A stretch of 64,000 bases of DNA from Maribacter sp. 4G9 (GTDB lineage: Bacteria > Bacteroidota > Bacteroidia > Flavobacteriales > Flavobacteriaceae): positions 47,844 through 111,843 of the forward strand of contig NZ_MDGL01000061.1 in the NCBI RefSeq assembly GCF_002742265.1. Direction: 5' to 3'. Below, in pieces: positions 18,528 through 27,560 of this stretch. The position numbers and the translations under genes were made by a program. Below the pieces are notes generated by a model that saw only the letters and a program-made list of their open reading frames with translations, was not told the origin of the DNA and ran no database searches. The first letter of the stretch is position 1. Each line of letters begins with the position of its first letter.

Positions 18528-20993
18528 TTACTTCATCAAAATCGCTGCCATGCGTTTAATTCTGTCCTCCAATTTTTCACTGGATAATTTTTCACGGCTC
18601 AATCTATCGGTTATCAAAGGGAAGGCAAAAGGCGTGGCTTTTTCACATTGTTTCCAGATAATTTTTTGTGTCGCTATGCGTTCCATGGAAAGTCGCAATC
18701 GGCCTTCTTCCAGCTGATGCTCAAAAGTTTCGGTAAAGGCCTGTTGAAACAATAAATTATCCGGTTCATAATCCCGAAACACCTCGAACAACAATTGGGA
18801 ATTGCTCTGTAAATGCTTCATTTTTATGACCTTATTGGGATATCCAGTAAATACCAGCCCACTGATGATGGCAATGTCCCTGAACTTTCTTCGGGCCATT
18901 TCGGTCGCGTTCAGGCTCTTTTGTAAGTCGTCCAACAAAAAATCGGTCGTAAAAAGGTTGTTGTCCAAAACCTGTTGCATGTCTATCGGCTTGTCCGAAA
19001 GCAGTTCAAAACCATAATCGTTAAAGGCGAGGGAAAAGGTGATAGGAGAGAGCAGACTGATTCGGTATCCCAATAGGCTTCCCATGGCTTCATGGACAAA
19101 ACGTCCTTCAAAAGGGTAGAAAACCGCATGGTAACCATCCCTACTTTTAAAGGTTTCTATGAGGAATTCATGGGGTTTGGGAACAATGCTTTCCCGCCGT
19201 TGTCTTTTAAAAATATGGGCCAGGGATTGGATTTCCGGAGATTGCTTTTCAATAGTTTCGTCCGAACTGTATAGTTCGTTTCTAAGTAGTTCTGACATTT
19301 GTGCCGATAGCGTCAACCTACTGCCCATCCAACTGGAGACCTTGCTGGTCTTCTTCTTGGAATTTTTAACGTGTACCTGCATGTCCTTAATTCGGATAAA
19401 TTCCAGGTTTCTTCCCGCAAAGGTAAACACGTCGCCTTTATTCAGTTTGGATACAAAGTACTCTTCAATAGTGCCAATGCAACCCCCTTTTTGATATTTT
19501 ACCGTAAGGTTTACATCCCCAACAATAGTTCCTATTTGAAAACGGTGACGCATGGCCACCCCCCGATTGTTCACCTTGAACTTTCCATCTTCTTCTACCT
19601 CCACTTTTTTATATTCATCATAGGACTGTAGGCTTTGGCTGCCCATGACCAAAAAATTCAACAACCATTGCCAATTATCCTTGCCAAGTGCCTGATAGCA
19701 AAAGGTATCCGCTACTTCCCTATAGATTTCATTGGGATAAAAACCGTCTGAAATGGCCAAGGTGGTCAAGTATTGAAGCAATACATCATAGCTATTCAGG
19801 TAGGGAATACGGTCTTCCACGGTATTGTGTTTCACGGCCTTTTGGAGGGCCGAAGCTTCAATAAGTTCAATGGCATGTGTGGGAAGAAAATAAATGACAC
19901 TTTCCTTTCCCGGTCGGTGGCCACTTCTTCCAGCTCGCTGTAAAAATCGGGCAACACCTTTTGGACCTCCAATTTGTACCACGGTCTCCACAGGAGCAAA
20001 ATCAACACCCAAATCCAGACTTGAGGTACACACCACGGCCTTTAGGGTTTCATTTCTGATGGCATTTTCCACCCAAACCCTTGTTTCCTTATTGATGCTC
20101 CCATGGTGCATGGCAATCTCACCGGCAAATTCCGGATGTTTTTCCAATATTTTTTGGAACCAGATTTCACACTGGCTTCGGGTATTGGTAAAGAGTAGGG
20201 TGTTCCTACTGTTCTTGATGATTGGGACTACATATTCCAATAAGTGGAGGCCCAAATGTCCCCGCCATGGAAAAGTTTCCATTTTCTTTGGAATGATGCT
20301 TTTGACGGTTATTTTTTTGTGGATGTTGGCCTTTATTAAAACCGAATTTTCCAGGGCCTTAGATTGCGGGCCAAGCAGCACTTCCCGGGCCTGCTCCATG
20401 TTTCCTATGGTGGCGGAAATTCCCCAAATCCGTAGTTTTTTCGAAACGGTTTTGAGTCGGGACAAGGCCAGCTCCATTTGCACCCCACGCTTTGTGCCTA
20501 AAATTTCATGCCATTCATCCACCACTATTGCTGTACAGTCCTTAAATATCTTGTCATACCCTTTAGTGGCCAATAGCAGCTGCAAGCTTTCAGGGGTGGT
20601 AATCAGCAAGTCTGGCATCTGTTTTTTTTGTTCCGTTCTGGTTTTTGTGGAGGTATCCCCGGAACGAATACCAACGGTCATTTGGGTTCCCAGATCGGTG
20701 ACAACACGCTCGGCGGATTGTCGTATTTCTTGTGAAAGGGCACGTAAAGGCGTAATCCAAACTGCTTTTAATCCTTTTTTATGTTTGCTTTTATAATCGG
20801 GATTTTGTTTTATATAATTGAGGACTATGGGAAACCAAAGCGCATAGGTTTTACCACTACCTGTAGGCGCATTTAAAAGACCGTGCTTTCCATTGAGAAA
20901 GGCTCTCCAAGTATCCTTTTGAAAGGGAAATGGTTTCCAGCCCTGCTCCTGGAACCAGTTTTCTGCGATATGGAAAAGTTCATCTCTGTTCAT
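18528..20993 (-). CDS. Ligase-associated DNA damage response DEXH helicase (Lhr-like)
   Basis: The start at ATG 20993 gives MNRDELFHIAENWF and 821 residues; another ATG four codons upstream (21005) is possible. Superfamily 2 motifs are clear: Walker A NAPTGSGKTYAL, motif II VVDEWHEIL, motif III GISATIGN, motif VI QRAGRSGHRPG. The remainder carries the Lhr-core winged helix and DUF4942-like beta domain. This is the Lhr-C2-type helicase found with PdeM, ligase and exonuclease. A 209-bp spacer rich in palindromes separates it from the upstream ligase gene. Confidence 0.92.
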   Translation of the reverse strand: MNRDELFHIAENWFQEQGWKPFPFQKDTWRAFLNGKHGLLNAPTGSGKTYALWFPIVLNYIKQNPDYKSKHKKGLKAVWITPLRALSQEIRQSAERVVTDLGTQMTVGIRSGDTSTKTRTEQKKQMPDLLITTPESLQLLLATKGYDKIFKDCTAIVVDEWHEILGTKRGVQMELALSRLKTVSKKLRIWGISATIGNMEQAREVLLGPQSKALENSVLIKANIHKKITVKSIIPKKMETFPWRGHLGLHLLEYVVPIIKNSRNTLLFTNTRSQCEIWFQKILEKHPEFAGEIAMHHGSINKETRVWVENAIRNETLKAVVCTSSLDLGVDFAPVETVVQIGGPKGVARFLQRAGRSGHRPGKESVIYFLPTHAIELIEASALQKAVKHNTVEDRIPYLNSYDVLLQYLTTLAISDGFYPNEIYREVADTFCYQALGKDNWQWLLNFLVMGSQSLQSYDEYKKVEVEEDGKFKVNNRGVAMRHRFQIGTIVGDVNLTVKYQKGGCIGTIEEYFVSKLNKGDVFTFAGRNLEFIRIKDMQVHVKNSKKKTSKVSSWMGSRLTLSAQMSELLRNELYSSDETIEKQSPEIQSLAHIFKRQRRESIVPKPHEFLIETFKSRDGYHAVFYPFEGRFVHEAMGSLLGYRISLLSPITFSLAFNDYGFELLSDKPIDMQQVLDNNLFTTDFLLDDLQKSLNATEMARRKFRDIAIISGLVFTGYPNKVIKMKHLQSNSQLLFEVFRDYEPDNLLFQQAFTETFEHQLEEGRLRLSMERIATQKIIWKQCEKATPFAFPLITDRLSREKLSSEKLEDRIKRMAAILMK

Positions 20994-21005
20994 AATCCCG
21001 AGCAT

Positions 21006-21214
21006 ACTTTCTCGAACCTTCTAAAGGTAGTAAAAGCTCCTTCCCTTGGAAAGGGAAGGTGGATTCAAAATCCCAGATTTTGAATTCGGAAGGGATTGAT
21101 ATCGATTGTATTTTCCGTTTTGCCACAAACGGCGTAATGAATTCCCGACCCTTTCCGGTCTCGCTTCGCTCGGCCTCCTTTCCCTGGCCAGGGAAAGGAG
21201 TTGTTTTAAGGTTT
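21006..21214. repeat. Intergenic mosaic of palindromes between ligase and helicase genes
   Basis: The spacer contains CCTTCCCTT-gga-AAGGGAAGG (21039-21059, perfect 9-bp stem) and a perfect 26-bp palindrome at 21175-21200 whose halves are CTCCTTTCCCTGG and CCAGGGAAAGGAG. Between them lies a stretch with TCTCGCTTCGCTCGG (21160-21174), similar in flavour to the repeat inside the ligase gene. They look like dispersed repeat copies rather than a single terminator; folding of the mRNA between the two genes is likely. Confidence 0.7.
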
Positions 21215-22918
21215 TTACTGAGAGATTCCTTCATTCCTGGTTTCGGAATTTGGGATTAGGTTTTTAAGCTCTTCCAAGCTATTCGCCTCATGGATACTTT
21301 TATCCTGCCGCCAACGTAGCATTCTAGGAAATCGGGTGGCCACTCCGCTTTTATGTCGTTTGGAATGGGCAATCCCCTCAAAGGCGATTTCAAATACGTG
21401 ATGGGGGGTTACCGATCGTACCGGACCAAAACGTTCCAAAGTATTCTTTTTTATCCAAGCATCCAGTTTTCTAAATTCGGCATCCGTAAGACCCGAGTAA
21501 GCCTTGGCAAAGGTGACCAACTCCCGCTTCCCTTCCTCATTTTCATCCCAGAGGGCAAAAGTGTAATCTGTAAAAAGGTTACTTCGTCTTCCATGTCCCC
21601 GCATGGCATAGGTGAGCACGGCATCTATGGTCAACGGATCAACCTTCCATTTCCACCAATCCCCTTTCTTTCTTCCAACGAGATAGGGCGAATCCTTTCG
21701 TTTCAGCATCAAGCCCTCGCTGTGTTTCTCTCTGGAAAGCTCCCTTTCTTTGGCCACTTGTTCCCAAGAGGTAAATTGCATGGTTTCTGAAAGTTGTAGG
21801 GGCAGGTCACTTCGACTTCGCTCAGTGACCCCACTTCCACTTTGCCCTGTAGCTTTTGATTTCTGGTGGCTGAACCTAGCCGAAGCCACCGTTCCAAACA
21901 GGGCTTCCAACAACTGTCTACGTTCAGAAAATGGTTTTTCGCGTATGTCCTTTCCTTTCCATTCCAAAAGGTCGTAGGCTTTTAGTATAACCGGAATTTT
22001 AACAAGCAGGGAATTGGAAACGGTTTTTCTTCCTATTCTTTTCTGAAGGTCATTAAAGGTCCCAATTAGCCCCTTTGGATAAGGAAGTATTTCCCCGTCG
22101 ATGACCGTTCCATTGGGAATAACGCCTATAAATTGTTCAAATTCCGGATACTTGTCCGTTACCAGTTCCTCGCCGCGGCTCCAAACAAATAGTTCGTCAT
22201 TTCTTAAAATTACCTGAGATCGTATGCCGTCCCATTTGTGTTCTATGGCCCATTCGTTCACATCACCCAAACTTTCCGGGACTTCTTCCAGCGCATAGGC
22301 CAAATAAAAGGGATAGGGTTTGGATAGGTAGTCGGTTTTGTTCTCCTCCAGAATCAGTTGTTGAAAGGAAATTTTATCAGGGTCCCAATTTCCCATGAGT
22401 TTGTAGGCTAGAATATCCTCATCAATTTTTGTAGCCATGGAGAGCGCACGTGTCATTAATTTTTGACTCACTCCAATCCGGAACCCGCCCGTTATCAATT
22501 TCGTAAAAACGAACCGCTCGTAGTAATCCAGGACCTTCCAGTTTTCAAATAGGTAGGCTTTTTTTTCGTGATCCGACTTCCTTTTGAGCAAGATCATTTC
22601 CTTCAAAAATTGGGTCAGGGTCTTCTCTGTGGACGATTTTGCCGAAGGAACAACCAAAGCGATGGTTTCGGCCAAGTCGCCAACAATATGGTAGCTCTCC
22701 TCAAAAAGCCACAAAGGTATGTTCGAAAGTTCCGATGCCCATTCCCTTAAAAGTGTTGTATTAACGGGTCTGGGAGGCCTTCTGTGTGAAAGGATGGCTA
22801 TGGTCCAAACTTTATCGGTATCGTTTGCCTCCAAAAAGTATTGGGTAAGGGCATCAACCTTTACTGTGGTCTTGTTGGTACTGTCCAAGGTTTTTATCAG
22901 TTGGGCAAATCTTTTCAT
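21215..22918 (-). CDS. ATP-dependent DNA ligase, ligase-associated repair system
   Basis: The 567-residue product seals DNA nicks using ATP. The adenylation motif EHKWDGIR places the nucleotidyl-acceptor Lys at 228; further motifs are VIDGEIL, EGLMLKRKDSPY and WWKWKVDP (motif V). An N-terminal DNA-binding domain (1-200) and C-terminal OB fold (about 430-567) complete it. Residues about 343-373 (GTVASARFSHQKSK...) form an extra low-complexity segment before SETMQFTSWEQ; the DNA for it holds two perfect palindromes (21805-21830 and 21865-21890), so a repeat seems to have inserted in frame. It overlaps the exonuclease gene by 4 bp (ATGA). Confidence 0.93.
   Translation of the reverse strand: MKRFAQLIKTLDSTNKTTVKVDALTQYFLEANDTDKVWTIAILSHRRPPRPVNTTLLREWASELSNIPLWLFEESYHIVGDLAETIALVVPSAKSSTEKTLTQFLKEMILLKRKSDHEKKAYLFENWKVLDYYERFVFTKLITGGFRIGVSQKLMTRALSMATKIDEDILAYKLMGNWDPDKISFQQLILEENKTDYLSKPYPFYLAYALEEVPESLGDVNEWAIEHKWDGIRSQVILRNDELFVWSRGEELVTDKYPEFEQFIGVIPNGTVIDGEILPYPKGLIGTFNDLQKRIGRKTVSNSLLVKIPVILKAYDLLEWKGKDIREKPFSERRQLLEALFGTVASARFSHQKSKATGQSGSGVTERSRSDLPLQLSETMQFTSWEQVAKERELSREKHSEGLMLKRKDSPYLVGRKKGDWWKWKVDPLTIDAVLTYAMRGHGRRSNLFTDYTFALWDENEEGKRELVTFAKAYSGLTDAEFRKLDAWIKKNTLERFGPVRSVTPHHVFEIAFEGIAHSKRHKSGVATRFPRMLRWRQDKSIHEANSLEELKNLIPNSETRNEGISQ
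21805..21890. repeat. Two REP-like palindromes inside the ligase coding sequence
   Basis: GGTCAC (21805-21810) pairs with GTGACC (21825-21830) around a loop with CTTCGCTC; GGTGGCT (21865-21871) pairs with AGCCACC (21884-21890) around a 12-base loop. Both are read through in frame as ligase residues about 343-373. Sequences of the form CACTTCGACTTCGCTCAG are familiar dispersed repeats in Bacteroidota genomes. Confidence 0.7.
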
Positions 22919-23943
22919 GTGTCGGTATTCGATTTTGAAGATTCCAACTCTTCCTGTTCACCTTCGTATTGGGTAGCTTCGGTGCGTGCATCGTATCCTT
23001 GTTCCCTAAGGTATCGGGAAAAAATATCGCTATAACCATGCGTACAAATGACCTTTTCTGCGCCTGTAGCCTCAATACTGGAAAGTAAGCCTTGCCAATC
23101 ACAATGATCGCTCAATACAAATCCCTTGTCGATGGCACGTCTGCGTCGGGCACCCCTAAAGGTCATCCAACCACTGGCCGAAGCCGTTACATAGGGAACC
23201 ATTTTCCGTATCCAAGTACTACCGTGGGCACTGGGAGGTGCCAAAACAATATTGCCCAAAAGTTCCTTTTTTGTTGTTTCCTTGGTAATCAATTGGGTTG
23301 GCGGAAAGGAAACCATCGGCCTTAAAACATCGGTCATATTTTCGATGGCCCCATGGGTGTAAATAGTACCAATATCGGTATCCAAGTACTTTAGCAAGCG
23401 TTGGGCCTTGCCAAGGCTATAGCCAAAAAGTATGGAGGTCTTGCCCTCCTTTTTATTCTCCAGCCACCAATCGTTTATATCTTTCAAGACTTCATGTTGG
23501 GGCAGCCATTTAAAGGCGGGGAGTCCAAAGGTACATTCGGTTATGAACGTATGGCATCTAATGGGCTCGTAGGGCGTGGAAATACCGTCGTCCTCGGTCT
23601 TGTAATCACCGGTAAATACCCAAACTTCGCCATTGTGTTCCACCCGTACTTGCGAAGCGCCAATGATATGCCCCGCAGGATGAAGGCTGAATTTTACATT
23701 GTTTATGATAAAGGTCTCGCCCCATTCAAACCTGGTAGTCTTAATATCCCCTAATCTGTGTGAGATAATGGGAATATTCCTGTGGTGGGTGATATATTGC
23801 TTATTTCCCCATCGACTGTGATCTGCATGACCATGGGTTATGATTGCCTTATTTACGGGTCTCCAAGGGTCTAAATAAACGTCCGCTTTGTCACAATAGA
23901 TTCCTTTATCGGTAAATTGTAGGAGGGGTAATTTCATAGCCAT
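22915..23943 (-). CDS. Ligase-associated DNA damage response exonuclease (MBL fold)
   Basis: The 342-residue product is a metallo-beta-lactamase/beta-CASP-like nuclease. The metal site is THGHADHSRWG (His37, His39, Asp41, His42), with later ligands in HPAGHIIGASQV and FTGDYKTE, and a C-terminal LSDHCDWQGLL...THGYSDIFSRYL segment typical of SNM1-like DNA-processing exonucleases. It is first of the exonuclease-ligase-helicase run and overlaps the ligase start by 4 bp, indicating translational coupling. Confidence 0.92.
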   Translation of the reverse strand: MAMKLPLLQFTDKGIYCDKADVYLDPWRPVNKAIITHGHADHSRWGNKQYITHHRNIPIISHRLGDIKTTRFEWGETFIINNVKFSLHPAGHIIGASQVRVEHNGEVWVFTGDYKTEDDGISTPYEPIRCHTFITECTFGLPAFKWLPQHEVLKDINDWWLENKKEGKTSILFGYSLGKAQRLLKYLDTDIGTIYTHGAIENMTDVLRPMVSFPPTQLITKETTKKELLGNIVLAPPSAHGSTWIRKMVPYVTASASGWMTFRGARRRRAIDKGFVLSDHCDWQGLLSSIEATGAEKVICTHGYSDIFSRYLREQGYDARTEATQYEGEQEELESSKSNTDT

Positions 23944-24032
23944 GGAAAGTTACAAATTTGCCTTGAAACAAAGTTTGGCAGGATGTAAACTATGACCTCT
24001 AAAAAAATTATATTTGCCCAAAAGAATAGAAC

Positions 24033-24464
24033 ATGTCAATTTCAGATTTTTTTGATAGTGGTTTTCAAAAAAGGAATCAAGACCACTTTGCGGCCATAGT
24101 AAGGGTTGCCATGAGCGATGGGGTAATTACCAGTGAAGAACGGGCTTTCTTGGACCGATTGGCCCGGAAGTTGGATATTTCAGATAGCGATTACAAGGAG
24201 ATTTTAAAGGATTATGCATCCCATGATATTAATCCGCCAACCAGCTATGATAGAAGACTGGAGCGTTTGTATGACTTGGCTCGAATGGTATATGCTGACC
24301 ATCAATTAGGTGAAAAGCAGGTGGCCATGCTCGAGCGTTTGGGCATTGGATTAGGCTTTAACCCGGTTAACGTGACCTATGTTGTGGATAAAGCACTTAA
24401 ATTAGTGCAAGCGGGCGTGGACGAGGATAATTTTATCGACGAAATAAAAAATATGAACCGATAA
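24033..24464 (+). CDS. TerB family protein
   Basis: The 143-residue helical protein has the TerB core: IVRVAMSDGVITSEERAFLDRLARKLDIS (residues about 22-50) and a second half with DLARMVYADHQLGEKQVAMLERL. Each carries the Asp...Glu pattern of the TerB/DnaJ-associated domain. The function of stand-alone TerB proteins in Bacteroidota is not known. It is monocistronic, ending just before a strong terminator. Confidence 0.75.
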   Translation: MSISDFFDSGFQKRNQDHFAAIVRVAMSDGVITSEERAFLDRLARKLDISDSDYKEILKDYASHDINPPTSYDRRLERLYDLARMVYADHQLGEKQVAMLERLGIGLGFNPVNVTYVVDKALKLVQAGVDEDNFIDEIKNMNR

Positions 24465-24482
24465 GGTCCGTACGTTAAGACC

Positions 24483-24511
24483 AAAAAAGGGAGCGATTCG
24501 CTCCCTTTTTT
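24483..24511 (+). terminator. Rho-independent terminator after the TerB gene
   Basis: A hairpin AAAAAGGGAGCGA / TCGCTCCCTTTTT begins 19 bp after the TerB stop and ends in a T run. It is A-rich on the left and T-rich on the right, so it could work in both directions and may also serve the convergent fbp gene. Confidence 0.85.
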
Positions 24512-24605
24512 ATTGGCATCGCCAAAGGGTTTAATACACCGAGGCTTGTATCGAAATTAAAAGTTCGTTTTCTAAGAATGCCTCGTGGACTTGCCCCGAG
24601 GTAGT

Positions 24606-25616
24606 TTAATGATACTTTTCCAAGAATTCCTGTAATTTTTCCACCATTTTTCGACTACCGCAGAAAAAGGGAACCCGTTGGTGCAGTTCGGTGGGTTGTA
24701 TGTCCAGAATCCGCGTTTTACCACCAATGGCGATCCCATTTGCTTGCTCTGCAATAAAGGCCATGGGATTGCATTCATAGAGCAGTCTTAATTTACCGTT
24801 ACCTGTCACGCTACTTTTTGGATACATATATATACCTCCTTTGATCATGTTACGGTGAAAGTCTGAGACCAAAGAACCTATGTATCTTGAAGTGTATGGC
24901 CTGTCACCTTCCTCCATTTGACAATACTTAATATAATCCTTCACACCTTTACTAAAGTGGATATAGTTCCCTTCGTTCACAGAATAGATTTTTCCCGTTT
25001 CTGGAAATGTCATGTTAGGGTGCGAAAGATAAAAGGTTCCCAATGCTGGATTCAGGGTAAAACCATTGACGCCGTCGCCTGTTGTGTAGACGATCATGGT
25101 TGAGGTTCCATACACAACATAGCCAGCGGCCACCTGTTGGTTTCCTGGTTGCAAAAAGTCCTCAAGGGTTGCCGGGGTGCCTACCGGTGTTACCCTTCTG
25201 TATATGGAAAAGATGGTACCTACGGAAACATTGACATCTATATTTGATGAGCCGTCCAAAGGGTCAATAAGTACCACATATTTGTTTTGGTGGTTTTCAT
25301 CATTACTGTTTATCGAAATAAAACTATCCTCCTCTTCCGATGCAATACCACAGACAATTTCCCTATTCGTTAAGGTCTGTATGAACTTTTCATTGGCAAA
25401 AACATCCAGTTTCTGTTGATTCTCTCCTTGGATATTGGTCTCTCCGGCAGTGCCAATAATATCTACTAGCCCGGCTTTGTTTACCTCATGATTTACCACC
25501 TTGGCCGCTAAACGTATTGCGTTGATCAATTTGGAAAGCTCCCCGGAGGAATATTGGAAGGATTTTTGGTTTTCAATGATAAATTCCCCTAAGGTTTGTT
25601 TTCTGTTTGTAGACAT
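24606..25616 (-). CDS. fbp: Fructose-1,6-bisphosphatase, class 1
   Basis: The 336-residue product hydrolyses fructose 1,6-bisphosphate to fructose 6-phosphate in gluconeogenesis. Class 1 motifs are present: the metal-binding [30 protein letters not shown] (metal-binding Glu), the substrate loop [24 protein letters not shown] and the C-terminal [19 protein letters not shown]. Length equals that of E. coli Fbp. It is divergent from the GNAT gene at 25725. Confidence 0.97.
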   Translation of the reverse strand: MSTNRKQTLGEFIIENQKSFQYSSGELSKLINAIRLAAKVVNHEVNKAGLVDIIGTAGETNIQGENQQKLDVFANEKFIQTLTNREIVCGIASEEEDSFISINSNDENHQNKYVVLIDPLDGSSNIDVNVSVGTIFSIYRRVTPVGTPATLEDFLQPGNQQVAAGYVVYGTSTMIVYTTGDGVNGFTLNPALGTFYLSHPNMTFPETGKIYSVNEGNYIHFSKGVKDYIKYCQMEEGDRPYTSRYIGSLVSDFHRNMIKGGIYMYPKSSVTGNGKLRLLYECNPMAFIAEQANGIAIGGKTRILDIQPTELHQRVPFFCGSRKMVEKLQEFLEKYH

Positions 25617-25724
25617 AATTAGTACAGGTTGGTCTCACTACAAATAACGCTTATTTTGTGAAACTCTTGTGTTTGGTTTTCACTTCTTTGTTTAAAATTA
25701 TAACTTTGTGTTTTATTTGTAACA

Positions 25725-26204
25725 ATGAATTATTTGATTAGAGATTCCCGAAAGGAAGATATGGTCCAAGTGTTGGAGTTGATCCGTGAGCTCGCCGTAT
25801 TTGAAAAAGAGGAAAATGCCGTTGAGGTTACCGTGGCCGATTTGCAACAAAGTGGCTTTGGGAAAGAAAAACAGTTCCACTGTTTTGTAGCCGAACAGGA
25901 AGATAAAATAGTGGCAATGGCCCTGGTCTACCCCAGATACTCCACCTGGAAGGGACCAATCGTCCACTTGGAGGATTTGATCGTTACCGAAAAAATGAGG
26001 GGAAGCGGTTTGGGTACCGCCTTGTTGAACGAGGTAGTGAAGTATGGCCGCAAATTGGGTGTAAAAAGGATAAGTTGGGAGGTGCTCGACTGGAACGAAC
26101 CTGCCATTGATTTTTATAAAAGCAAGGGTGCAGATGTGAAGCGCGATTGGGACGTAGTGCACTTGGATGAAAAAGGAATAGCCAATTATTTGGCGAATAT
26201 TTAA
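25725..26204 (+). CDS. GNAT family N-acetyltransferase
   Basis: The 159-residue protein is a diamine-acetyltransferase-like GNAT: IRDSRKEDMVQVLELIRELA at the start, HLEDLIVTEKMRGSGLGTALL as the acetyl-CoA motif A (R-G-x-G-x-G) and SWEVLDWNEPAIDFYKSKGA as motif B. The WNxxAIxFYxxxGA block is that of the spermidine/spermine or thialysine acetyltransferase branch, but the substrate is unknown. It starts a rightward group with the aspartate kinase (24 bp gap) and the OlsF-like acyltransferase. Confidence 0.82.
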   Translation: MNYLIRDSRKEDMVQVLELIRELAVFEKEENAVEVTVADLQQSGFGKEKQFHCFVAEQEDKIVAMALVYPRYSTWKGPIVHLEDLIVTEKMRGSGLGTALLNEVVKYGRKLGVKRISWEVLDWNEPAIDFYKSKGADVKRDWDVVHLDEKGIANYLANI

Positions 26205-26227
26205 AAATTTAGAATCGTATTTCGTGT

Positions 26228-27475
26228 ATGAGAGTATTTAAATTTGGAGGTGCTTCCGTGAAAGATGCAGAAGCGGTAAAAAATGTAGTAAACGTATTGC
26301 AGACGGTGGGTTATGAAAACACGCTGTTAGTAGTGTCAGCTATGGGAAAGACCACAAATGCTATGGAAGAGGTGGTGAATGCCTATTTCAAGAACAAAAA
26401 GGATATTCCCTCAAAAATTTCGGACATTGTTGAGTACCACAACAGTATAATCTCTGATCTTTTTGAAAACAAACAGCATAAGATATACAAGGACTTTAAA
26501 ACGTTGATAGACGAGATCAACGGATTTTTGGTCTGGAACAAATCGCCCAATTATAATTTCGTCTACGATCAAATCGTAGGATATGGGGAATTGATATCAA
26601 CGACTATCATAAGTGCCTATTTTGAAAAAGTGGGAATATCCAATAATTGGCTGGATGTGCGCCATTATATCAAGACCGATACCAGTTATAGGGATACCAC
26701 GGTAAACTGGGAAAGGACCCAAGCCAACGTAGCGGATATCGATAAGAAGGTGCTGAACATAACGCAAGGTTTTTTGGGAAGCGACGATAACAACTTTACG
26801 ACCACCTTGGGAAGGGAAGGTTCCGATTATACCGCTGCCATCTTGGCCTATTGTCTTAATGCGGACTCGGTAACTATTTGGAAAGACGTTCCCGGGGTAT
26901 TAAACGCGGATCCCAGATATTTCAAGGAAACACAATTATTGAACAACATTTCCTATAGGGAGGCCATTGAGCTTGCCTTTTATGGGGCATCGGTAATACA
27001 TCCAAAGACTTTACAACCGCTGCAACGCAAGGAAATACCCCTTCATGTAAAGTCCTTTTTAAATCCAAAGGACCCAGGTACTACAGTTGGCAAAGGAATG
27101 GGCATCGAACCCAAGGTCCCATGTTTTATTGTGAAGAAGAACCAAGTACTTATGAAATTGTCCTCCTTGGATTTTTCTTTTATGGTGGAGAACAATATCA
27201 GCGAGATTTTCAAACTATTCCACGACTTTAAGATCAAGGTGGACCTTATCCAAAATTCCGCGATCAGTTTTTCCGTATGTGTTGATAACAAGTTTGGCGG
27301 TTTGCAAGATCTTCTCCAGCAATTAAAAAGTAAATTTAAGGTGGTACACCATGAGGGTGTTTCCCTATACACCATAAGACATTTTAATGCCCAAGCACTT
27401 GATTCACTGACCAATGGGCACGAAGTATTATTGGAACAACGAGGTAAGGAGACGGTCCAATTGGTAGTTAAGTAA
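26228..27475 (+). CDS. Aspartate kinase
   Basis: The 415-residue product phosphorylates aspartate in the first step of Lys/Thr/Met synthesis. The N-terminal kinase signature KFGGASVKDAEAV and the substrate motif FTTTLGREGSDYTAAILAY (about 189-207) are clear, as is WKDVPGVLNADPR. The C-terminal about 130 residues should hold the ACT pair that senses amino acids, although they are diverged. It is monofunctional (no homoserine dehydrogenase domain). Confidence 0.93.
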   Translation: MRVFKFGGASVKDAEAVKNVVNVLQTVGYENTLLVVSAMGKTTNAMEEVVNAYFKNKKDIPSKISDIVEYHNSIISDLFENKQHKIYKDFKTLIDEINGFLVWNKSPNYNFVYDQIVGYGELISTTIISAYFEKVGISNNWLDVRHYIKTDTSYRDTTVNWERTQANVADIDKKVLNITQGFLGSDDNNFTTTLGREGSDYTAAILAYCLNADSVTIWKDVPGVLNADPRYFKETQLLNNISYREAIELAFYGASVIHPKTLQPLQRKEIPLHVKSFLNPKDPGTTVGKGMGIEPKVPCFIVKKNQVLMKLSSLDFSFMVENNISEIFKLFHDFKIKVDLIQNSAISFSVCVDNKFGGLQDLLQQLKSKFKVVHHEGVSLYTIRHFNAQALDSLTNGHEVLLEQRGKETVQLVVK

Positions 27476-27560
27476 CTATCCCGCATACTTTTTCCCTTTG
27501 TTAAAATGGCGGCCTACACCTCCATTTTCCTATATTTATACTTTGAAATAAATCAGGTAT

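Noticed and set aside
19894..20796. A 300-codon open frame antisense to the helicase gene
   Set aside because: It lies wholly inside the Lhr-like helicase, whose motifs are intact, and its translation has no recognisable domain and odd composition. It reflects codon bias of the real gene.
21805..21890. Frameshift or pseudogene in the ligase
   Set aside because: The frame continues through the inserted segment and all ligase motifs on both sides are present.
25687..25708. Promoter of the GNAT gene
   Set aside because: TAACTTTG fits the -7 box but no TTTG lies at the proper distance (10 or 25 bp instead of about 20).
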